Positions 1 to 7,797 of a stretch of 39,883 nucleotides of DNA are shown here, piece after piece. Made by a program: the position numbers and the translations under genes. Source of the DNA: Bacteroidales bacterium (GTDB lineage Bacteria > Bacteroidota > Bacteroidia > Bacteroidales > F082); assembly GCA_015488735.1 (NCBI GenBank), contig WFNG01000261.1, positions 1 through 39,883 on the forward strand. The letters run 5' to 3'. The notes beneath the pieces are model-generated. The model was not told where the DNA came from, ran no database searches, and worked only from the letters and a program-made list of their open reading frames with translations. Every line of letters begins with the position of its first letter. Position 1 is the first letter of the stretch.

Positions 1-343
1 AATTACTTTTATATATCTTTAACAGAGGAGCAGAGCCTGTTTCTGCCTTTGATTCTTACTGATAATGAGTACGATATTGAGAGCAAAACATAAAATAAAT
101 TAAAATATTTGAGGAAATTCAACAGGTAAGTTTTCTTTTTTTTTTGACGAGAATGCAATATATTGTTTCAGGAACTGCAATAAACAACAACTTCTCTGAT
201 GTTAAAACAACAGAAAACAGGGGGATCTTGTGCGCAGATTAAAAAATGTTAAAAATTATTAAGATTCTTTTTTTCAAAATCCGTTTCAGGTGTTCATCCC
301 CGGGAACTTCTCAATCTATTTCGGGAACAGTATATTCCAATGA
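1..343. other. Left-edge stretch without a convincing complete gene
   Basis: Two plus-strand frames are open from the window edge. One runs 30 codons from base 1 to a TAA at 91-93, the other ends at a TGA at 60-62. Either could be the 3' end of a gene lying left of the window, but the pieces are too short to identify. The rest, 94-343, is AT-rich with homopolymer runs and holds no ORF I trust and no clear hairpin terminator. It forms the downstream region of the minus-strand flavin reductase-rubredoxin gene. Confidence 0.3.
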
Positions 344-1066
344 CTATCCATTGTATGGTTCAAAATCAGCTTTTTCAGCTCCGCATACCGGGCAAACCCA
401 ATTGTCGGGCAATGCTTCAAAGGGTGTTCCTGGAGCGACACCGGCTTCGGGGTCACCTTCGGCAGGATCGTAAATGTGGTCGCATACGAGACAAATCCAC
501 TTTTGACCTGAGGTCGTTTCCGGCTTTTGTTCTCGTGGCTCCGAAACCTTTTCATCTGACGGTTTGATGTATGTTGGGGCGTTTTTCGGCGATTTGCCAT
601 GCCGTGCTTTGCGGTAATAATCGTAGGTGAGCGGTATTTTCTTTTCATCAATAAAATTGCCATCCAGTACTTCACCAATAAAAAGGAGATGTGTTCCCAC
701 ATCCACGGTTTTTACCACTTTGCAGGAAAACCAGGCGACGCAATCTTCGGTTACAACCGGAATGCCTTCCGGAGTTTCAAAGTGCTGTGTATTTTCGAAT
801 TTATCAATATCATTTCCGCTTTTATAGCCGAACCGGCCGATAATTTCTTTGGAGGCATCCTGGTTAAGAACCGATACACTGAAAAATCCGCTTTCAGCAA
901 TAACTTTGGCACTCAGGTTGTCTTTGTTGCAGCTGACGGCCAGCTGCGATGGTTCTGCCGTAACCTGAAAAGCCGTATTGGCTACATAGCCGTTTTTCTT
1001 CTTTTTGATTTGGGCGCTAATAATGTACAGTCCGTAGGAGAGCGTATAAAAAGTTGTTAAGTTCAT
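344..1066 (-). CDS. Flavin reductase-rubredoxin fusion protein (high-molecular-weight rubredoxin type)
   Basis: A 240-residue two-domain cytoplasmic redox protein. Residues 1-150 look like the FMN-binding split-barrel flavin reductase family (start [14 protein letters not shown], then a GFFSVSVLN stretch). A charged, Pro-rich linker follows (about 155-187). Residues 188-240 are a complete rubredoxin with the iron ligands C192-x2-C195 and C225-x2-C228 and the usual DPAEGDPE and [11 protein letters not shown] segments. Fusions of this architecture (Hrb of acetogens) pass electrons from NAD(P)H via FMN to the rubredoxin iron and on to flavodiiron O2/NO reductases; here that role is inferred from the family. 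No flavodiiron partner lies in the window. The gene stands alone, facing away from ileS, with a TAACTTTG box 39 nt upstream. Domain assignment is firm; the physiological partner is unknown. Confidence 0.9.
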   Translation of the reverse strand: MNLTTFYTLSYGLYIISAQIKKKKNGYVANTAFQVTAEPSQLAVSCNKDNLSAKVIAESGFFSVSVLNQDASKEIIGRFGYKSGNDIDKFENTQHFETPEGIPVVTEDCVAWFSCKVVKTVDVGTHLLFIGEVLDGNFIDEKKIPLTYDYYRKARHGKSPKNAPTYIKPSDEKVSEPREQKPETTSGQKWICLVCDHIYDPAEGDPEAGVAPGTPFEALPDNWVCPVCGAEKADFEPYNG

Positions 1067-1104
1067 AAATAGGTTCCTTTCATTTTTCTAAAATATATGC
1101 TGGA

Positions 1105-1112
1105 CAAAGTTA
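1105..1112 (-). promoter_or_regulatory. Bacteroidota -7 promoter box (TAACTTTG) for the flavin reductase-rubredoxin gene
   Basis: Read on the minus strand this is an exact TAnnTTTG match, 39 bases upstream of the ATG. No good TTTG -33 box is seen at the expected distance. Confidence 0.5.
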
Positions 1113-1190
1113 ATAAAGAATACGGAATAGGAATTAGCCTCAATCAAAAAATTAAGAAAGAGATGATGTATAAGGTGCGGTGAAATTTTC

Positions 1191-1198
1191 TAATTTTG
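1191..1198 (+). promoter_or_regulatory. Bacteroidota -7 promoter box (TAATTTTG) for ileS
   Basis: Exact TAnnTTTG match, 40 bases before the ATG at 1238. It sits in the divergent gap between the rubredoxin fusion gene and ileS. No convincing -33 TTTG is seen. Confidence 0.5.
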
Positions 1199-1237
1199 CA
1201 GCCAATTTTTTAAAGAGTGAGAAAAACGCTGATCCAC

Positions 1238-4200
1238 ATGGGGAAGAAATATCAGGAATACAAGCAATTAAGTCTGACGCAAATTGGAGATGAAATAGGG
1301 GAGTTTTGGCGCAAAAACCAAATCTTTGAGAAGAGCCTGGAAATCCGCGAAGGCAACACACCATTCGTGTTTTACGAAGGTCCGCCATCGGCCAATGGCA
1401 AACCCGGCATCCATCACGTCATGGCGCGTACCATCAAAGATTTGTTCTGCCGTTACCAGACACAAAAAGGTAAATATGTTCAACGCAAAGCCGGCTGGGA
1501 TACCCACGGCCTTCCGGTGGAAATCAGTGTGGAGACAACGCTCGGTATTACCAAAGAAGATATTGGTAAGAAAATCAGCGTGGAAGATTACAACAAAGCC
1601 TGCCGCAAAGAGGTGCTGAAATACAAAGATATGTGGGACAACCTGACCGAAAAAATCGGCTACTGGGTTGACCTCGACCATCCGTACATCACCTTTGATA
1701 ACAAATACATGGAGTCGGTATGGTATTTGCTGAAACAGCTTTACGAAAAAGGGCTGCTCTACAAAGGCTACTCCATACAACCCTACTCCCCGGCAGCCGG
1801 AACCGGCCTGAGTACCCACGAGTTAAATCAGCCCGGATGCTACCGCGATGTGTCGGATACCACCGCCGTGGCACAGTTTATGGTTATCAGAAATGAAAAT
1901 TCTGAATTTTTGTTTGAAGGCACAGATACTGACGTCTGGTTTATCGCCTGGACGACAACTCCCTGGACACTACCTTCCAACACTGCTCTAGCCGTGGGAC
2001 GTAAAATTAATTATCTCAAGGTAAAGACGTTCAATCCCTATACGGGAATTCCCGAAGTGGTTATCCTTGCCGAAGACAGGCTGGATGCCTATTTCAATCC
2101 CAAAGACAAGGCTCTGGCATTTGAGGATTACAAACCCGGTGACAAACATATTCCGTTTGAAGTACTGGCAAAATACAGTGGCGAAGAGCTTACCGGTATT
2201 GCTTACGAGCAGCTGTTTCCGTGGGTTAAACCCATGGGGAAAGCCTTTGAGGTTATTACCGGAGACTTTGTTACCACCGAAGATGGAACCGGCATTGTCC
2301 ACATTGCGCCCACGTTTGGTGCCGATGACGACCGTGTTGCCAAAGAAGCCGGCATTGCCCCGTTGATTTTGCTGGATAAAAACGGTGAAAAACGCCCTAT
2401 GGTCGATTTGAAAGGTCGTTTTTTCTCCATTGATAAGCTGGATGAACAATTTGTAAAAGAATATGTTAACGTGGACTTGTATGGCGAATATGCCAACCGC
2501 TACGTGAAAAATGCCTACGATGAAACACTAAATGACAAAGAGGGAAGCCTCGATATTGACCTTTCGGTGGCATTGAAAAAAGAGAATAAAGTTTTCCGAA
2601 TCGAAAAACATGTGCACAACTATCCGCATTGCTGGCGTACGGACAAACCTATTTTGTACTATCCGCTGGATTCGTGGTTTGTGAAAACGACGGCACTGAA
2701 AGAGCGGATGATTGCACTCAACAAAACCATAAAATGGAAACCAAAAGCCACGGGTGAAGGTCGTTTTGGCAATTGGCTGGAGAATCTCGTGGACTGGAAT
2801 CTGTCCCGCTCCCGTTTCTGGGGCGTTCCGTTGCCCATTTGGGTTACCGGAGACCGTACCGAACAGAAATGCCTCGGCTCCGCTGCCGAATTGAAAGCCG
2901 AAGTGGAAAAGGCAGTGGCTGCCGGTGTTATGACCGAAAATCCCATGAAAGATTTTGAACCGGGAGACATGCGTGCCGAAAACTACCGTACTTTTGATTT
3001 CCATCGTCCTTATGTGGATAAGATTGTTTTGGTCTCCGAAAGCGGCCAAAAAATGTTCCGCGAACCTTCCCTGATTGATGTGTGGTTTGACTCGGGTTCC
3101 ATGCCCTATGCCCAGATGCACTATCCTTTTGAAAACAAAGAGTCTTTCTCGAAAAATTATCCTGCCGATTTCATTGCCGAGGGCGTTGATCAGACCCGCG
3201 GATGGTTCTTCACGCTTCACGCCATTGCCTCCATGCTTTTCGATTCTGTAGCTTATAAAACAGTGGTCTCTAACGGATTGGTTCTGGATAAAAACGGAAA
3301 TAAAATGTCAAAACGGCTGGGAAATGCCGTGGATCCTTTTGAAACGCTCAAAAAATTTGGTCCCGATGCTACCCGCTGGTACATGATTACCAATGCACAA
3401 CCCTGGGATAACCTGCGTTTTGACCTTGCCGGGATTGATGAGGTACGCCGGAAATTTTTCGGAACCCTGCACAACACCTATGCTTTCTTTGCTTTGTATG
3501 CCAACATTGACGGTTTTACTTACAGCGAAAAAGAAATTCCCGTGGAACGACGGTCGGAGTTGGATCGCTGGATTCTTTCCGAACTGAATTCACTCATCAA
3601 AACGGTAGATCAGGCTTATGCCGATTACGAACCGACACGTGCCGGCCGCGCTGTTCAATATTTTGTGAATGAGCATCTCAGCAACTGGTTTGTACGGCTG
3701 TCGCGCCGGAGATTCTGGAAAGGCAGTTACTCGGAAGACAAAATCCAGGCTTATCAGACGTTGTACCGCTGTCTCGAAGTAGTTTCGCAGCTTATGGCAC
3801 CCATTGCCCCCTTTTATGCCGAGCGCTTGTTTAAAGATTTGAATGATGTGAGTGGAAAAATGAAAGCCGTTTCCGTTCATCTCACCGATTTTCCCGTGGT
3901 TGATGAGAAACAGATAGACAAACCGCTGGAAGAACGCATGGAACTGGCGCAGAAGATTTCGTCCATGATTCTTTCGTTGCGGAAAAAGACCAACATAAGA
4001 GTACGTCAGCCACTGAACAAAGTGATGATTCCTGTTCCGGATGCCTATTTTCAAAAACAGGTTCAGGCCGTTGAAGATTTGATTCTTTCGGAAACAAACA
4101 TCAAAAAAGTGGAATACCTCACTGGAGATTCGGATGTGCTGGTGAAAAAGATAAAACCCGATTTCAAAAAGCTGGGGCCAAAATACGGAAAGATAATGAA

Positions 4201-4675
4201 ACAGCTGGCCGGCATAATTGCCCGGCTGGAACAGGATGATATCCGTAAACTGGAAAGTGGCGAAAACCTCACTCTAAAGGTAAACGGAAAACCGGTAGAA
4301 ATTACCCGTGAAGATGTGCAAATTTCTACACAGGACATCCCGGGATGGAGTGTGGCAAGCATGGATAATCTGACCGTGGCGCTCGATATCACCATCACCG
4401 ATGCATTGCGAAACGAAGGCCTTGCCCGTGAGTTGGTCAACCGCATCCAGAACATGCGCAAAGACATGGGCCTGGAAGTTACCGACCGAATTTCGCTCCA
4501 AATTGTAAAAGCGGAACAAACATTTGAGGCTTTTCAATTGTTTAAAGATTATATTTGCACCGAAACTTTAGCAGATGTTGTCCTTACTGATACGCTAAGT
4601 AATGGTTTTGAGGAAGTTGAACTGATTGATGGGATTCCGGCTAAAATTAAGATTGAGAGAAAAGCTATAGTTTGA
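1238..4675 (+). CDS. ileS: Isoleucyl-tRNA synthetase, IleRS2 type with GXHH signature
   Basis: Charges tRNA-Ile with isoleucine in the cytoplasm and edits mischarged valine; 1145 residues from the ATG at 1238. An upstream GTG (1217) in frame would add seven residues, but MGKKYQEY matches the expected IleRS start better. Class I core: the first signature is PPSANGKPGIHH, with G57-I58-H59-H60 where IleRS1 has HxGH. The second signature is KMSKR (689-693). The connective editing domain lies between them, with WTTTPWTLPSNTALAV near its start and GTDTDVWF just before. The C-terminal region has no Cys-rich zinc-binding tail, as expected for the eukaryote-like IleRS2 class that is associated with mupirocin tolerance. 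First gene of the run ileS - traR-like - lspA. Identification is certain; drug tolerance is inferred from the class. Confidence 0.97.
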   Translation: MGKKYQEYKQLSLTQIGDEIGEFWRKNQIFEKSLEIREGNTPFVFYEGPPSANGKPGIHHVMARTIKDLFCRYQTQKGKYVQRKAGWDTHGLPVEISVETTLGITKEDIGKKISVEDYNKACRKEVLKYKDMWDNLTEKIGYWVDLDHPYITFDNKYMESVWYLLKQLYEKGLLYKGYSIQPYSPAAGTGLSTHELNQPGCYRDVSDTTAVAQFMVIRNENSEFLFEGTDTDVWFIAWTTTPWTLPSNTALAVGRKINYLKVKTFNPYTGIPEVVILAEDRLDAYFNPKDKALAFEDYKPGDKHIPFEVLAKYSGEELTGIAYEQLFPWVKPMGKAFEVITGDFVTTEDGTGIVHIAPTFGADDDRVAKEAGIAPLILLDKNGEKRPMVDLKGRFFSIDKLDEQFVKEYVNVDLYGEYANRYVKNAYDETLNDKEGSLDIDLSVALKKENKVFRIEKHVHNYPHCWRTDKPILYYPLDSWFVKTTALKERMIALNKTIKWKPKATGEGRFGNWLENLVDWNLSRSRFWGVPLPIWVTGDRTEQKCLGSAAELKAEVEKAVAAGVMTENPMKDFEPGDMRAENYRTFDFHRPYVDKIVLVSESGQKMFREPSLIDVWFDSGSMPYAQMHYPFENKESFSKNYPADFIAEGVDQTRGWFFTLHAIASMLFDSVAYKTVVSNGLVLDKNGNKMSKRLGNAVDPFETLKKFGPDATRWYMITNAQPWDNLRFDLAGIDEVRRKFFGTLHNTYAFFALYANIDGFTYSEKEIPVERRSELDRWILSELNSLIKTVDQAYADYEPTRAGRAVQYFVNEHLSNWFVRLSRRRFWKGSYSEDKIQAYQTLYRCLEVVSQLMAPIAPFYAERLFKDLNDVSGKMKAVSVHLTDFPVVDEKQIDKPLEERMELAQKISSMILSLRKKTNIRVRQPLNKVMIPVPDAYFQKQVQAVEDLILSETNIKKVEYLTGDSDVLVKKIKPDFKKLGPKYGKIMKQLAGIIARLEQDDIRKLESGENLTLKVNGKPVEITREDVQISTQDIPGWSVASMDNLTVALDITITDALRNEGLARELVNRIQNMRKDMGLEVTDRISLQIVKAEQTFEAFQLFKDYICTETLADVVLTDTLSNGFEEVELIDGIPAKIKIERKAIV

Positions 4676-4737
4676 GAAAAATTTTGTATTTTTTGAGAGG
4701 TATAAATTGAGAATGACTAACACTAAATAATAAGGCC

Positions 4738-5151
4738 ATGAACGAAGAGAAGAAGACAGAAGAAAAGTTAAGATATTCTACAGAAGAACTGGAGGAGTTC
4801 AGACAGATTATCATGGAAAAACTGGAGAAAGCACGTGCCGATCTTCAATTGCTTACTGAAGCTTACACGAACAGCAGTGGAGCAGATACCAACGATACCT
4901 CACCTACTTTTAAGGTATTGGAAGAGGGTCAACAGGTAATGTCAAAAGAAGAAAACAGCCGGATGGCTGCCCGCCAGCAACGTTTTATCAATAACCTGGA
5001 AAATGCATTGGTTCGCATCGAAAACGGAACCTATGGTATTTGCCGCGAAACGGGAAAACTGATTTCCAAAGAACGTTTGCGTGCTGTTCCGCATGCCACA
5101 TTGAGTATAGATGCCAAAACGAATCAAAGGAAAAACAACATTAATAAGTAG
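4738..5151 (+). CDS. TraR/DksA-family protein with degenerate zinc finger
   Basis: A 137-residue protein of the DksA/TraR family, whose members bind in the RNA polymerase secondary channel and modulate transcription initiation. The N-terminal half (about 14-95) is predicted helical hairpin/coiled coil. The C-terminal segment YGICRETGKLISKERL followed by VPHATLSI matches the family's zinc-finger region, but only one Cys (C102) remains of the four ligands, with the second pair replaced by PHAT. This single-Cys form is, to my knowledge, usual in Bacteroidota. It lies 62 nt after ileS and 27 nt before lspA, all on one strand, so the three are probably cotranscribed. No separate promoter box was found in the 62-nt gap. 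Target promoters cannot be told from sequence. Confidence 0.88.
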   Translation: MNEEKKTEEKLRYSTEELEEFRQIIMEKLEKARADLQLLTEAYTNSSGADTNDTSPTFKVLEEGQQVMSKEENSRMAARQQRFINNLENALVRIENGTYGICRETGKLISKERLRAVPHATLSIDAKTNQRKNNINK

Positions 5152-5178
5152 GTTGTTGGTTTCTCATAAAACAATGTT

Positions 5179-5793
5179 TTGAAAAAATCTGCTTTGGTTA
5201 TCATCCTGGTTTTGTTGCTTGACCAGGCGTTAAAGTTTTACATTAAACTTACCCTGCCCCTTGGGGGAAATATTCCGGTTTTTGATCATTGGTTTTATCT
5301 TTATTTTACCGAAAATAACGGGATGGCATTTGGTATGCAGCTTGCCGGCAGCTGGGGAAAACTGGCATTGAGTGTTTTCAGAATTGTTGCTATTGCCGGT
5401 ATTGCTGTTTTGTTGGTTTACCTTATTCGTAGAAAAAGCAGTACAGGGCTGGTTATCAGTATGTCACTTATTTTTGCCGGAGCCGTCGGAAATATGATTG
5501 ACAGCGCTTTTTACGGACTTATTTTTTCTCAAAGCACTTTTCATTCGGTGGCCACCCTGGTACCTTTCGGACATGGTTATGCTGGTTTCTTACACGGGAA
5601 AGTGGTGGATATGCTCTATTTCCCGCTGATTGATATAGCTCGGTCAGGTGCACCTTCCTGGATTCCCGGTTTCCTCTTTGGCCCGGATGGTCATTTGGTT
5701 TTTTTCAGGCCTATTTTTAACCTCTCCGATACTGCTATCACCGTTGGTGTTTTCTGGCTTTTGTTGTTTCACAGGAGAAGTCTTAAGTTTTAA
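5179..5793 (+). CDS. lspA: Lipoprotein signal peptidase (signal peptidase II)
   Basis: Inner-membrane aspartyl protease that removes signal peptides from prolipoproteins after lipid attachment; 204 residues. Four hydrophobic segments are seen (about 5-23, 62-82, 91-108, 185-199). The catalytic aspartates are D144 in the GKVVDMLYF block and D184 in FNLSDTAI; the upstream GNMID motif (105-108) is also present. A longer loop than in Escherichia coli separates GNMID from VVD and VVD from NLSD, a pattern I associate with Bacteroidota. The start is TTG at 5179: an in-frame TAA at 5167-5169 rules out anything longer, and the nearby ATG at 5174 is out of frame and hits TGA after two codons. Several lipoproteins in this window (19976, 20587, 38640) are predicted substrates. 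Confidence 0.93.
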   Translation: MKKSALVIILVLLLDQALKFYIKLTLPLGGNIPVFDHWFYLYFTENNGMAFGMQLAGSWGKLALSVFRIVAIAGIAVLLVYLIRRKSSTGLVISMSLIFAGAVGNMIDSAFYGLIFSQSTFHSVATLVPFGHGYAGFLHGKVVDMLYFPLIDIARSGAPSWIPGFLFGPDGHLVFFRPIFNLSDTAITVGVFWLLLFHRRSLKF

Positions 5794-5808
5794 AGTAAGT
5801 GTTTAAAA

Positions 5809-5856
5809 GGCGTTCGTATTAAAAAAAACCTTTCATAAAAATACTTTTTAAACGCC
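5809..5856 (+). terminator. Weak imperfect stem-loop between lspA and atpD
   Basis: GGCGTT (5809-5814) pairs with AACGCC (5851-5856), and inside it GTATT (5816-5820) pairs with AATAC (5840-5844). No T run follows, so a terminator function is doubtful. It separates the lspA end from the atpD promoter box. Confidence 0.25.
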
Positions 5857-5873
5857 CAATAAATAGTATATAA

Positions 5874-7427
<1,554 letters not shown>

Positions 7428-7447
7428 TTCACTAAAAAACAGCAGAA

Positions 7448-7681
7448 ATGAATCTTGAAATTATAACACCTGACAAAACCATTTTTAAAGGAGAAACCGA
7501 TTTGGTTCAGCTTCCTGGTATCGATGGTTCTTTTGAAATATTAAACAACCATGCAGCTCTGATTTCTGCTTTGTCAAAAGGAGTTGTCAAAATAATGAAA
7601 GGGAAAACTGAAGATTATTTTGAGATTAATGGCGGGGTTATTGAAGTGTTAAACAATAAAGTATTGATTTTGGCAGAGTAG
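7448..7681 (+). CDS. atpC: F-type ATP synthase subunit epsilon, beta-sandwich domain only
   Basis: A 77-residue protein. It matches only the N-terminal beta-sandwich of epsilon (start MNLEIITPDK, core LPGIDGSFEILNNHAALISAL, end NNKVLILAE). The C-terminal two-helix domain, which inhibits ATP hydrolysis in Escherichia coli and Bacillus, is absent; the usual bacterial length is about 130-140. The reading frame ends cleanly with TAG and is followed by a strong terminator, so this is not a frameshift product. A short form is, to my knowledge, normal in Bacteroidota. It should still couple gamma to the c-ring but cannot give helix-based autoinhibition. Confidence 0.93.
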   Translation: MNLEIITPDKTIFKGETDLVQLPGIDGSFEILNNHAALISALSKGVVKIMKGKTEDYFEINGGVIEVLNNKVLILAE

Positions 7682-7704
7682 TTTTTCCTGTCAACACAGG
7701 TATA

Positions 7705-7741
7705 AAAAAGCGGAACTTTTTAAAAGCTCCGCTTTTTTTTT
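7705..7741. terminator. Bidirectional terminator between atpC and the H+-ATPase gene
   Basis: AAAAAGCGGA (7705-7714) pairs with TCCGCTTTTT (7728-7737). A T run follows on the plus strand and, from the other arm, also on the minus strand. It serves the convergent ends of atpDC and the minus-strand ATPase operon. Confidence 0.85.
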
Positions 7742-7770
7742 ATTCAGGAAGAGAATTTCTCTTCCTGAAT
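7742..7770. repeat. Perfect 14-bp inverted repeat next to the bidirectional terminator
   Basis: The arms 7742-7755 and 7757-7770 are exact reverse complements around one base (core GGAAGAGAA and its complement). No T run follows the stem on either strand, so it is not itself a canonical terminator. It could protect 3' ends or block read-through. Confidence 0.6.
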
Positions 7771-7797
7771 AAAAAGATATACGCTCAAAAGAGTTTA

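Noticed and set aside
246-473. 75-codon plus-strand ORF at the left edge
   Set aside because: Overlaps the rubredoxin-coding end in antisense and has low-complexity Ser/Gly composition.
599-1060. 153-codon plus-strand ORF
   Set aside because: Entirely antisense to the flavin reductase-rubredoxin gene, whose domains are unmistakable.
2528-3220. 230-codon minus-strand ORF
   Set aside because: Antisense to ileS; its composition mirrors the codon pattern of the real gene.
7742-7770. 14-bp inverted repeat as a second terminator
   Set aside because: No T run follows on either strand; kept as a repeat only.
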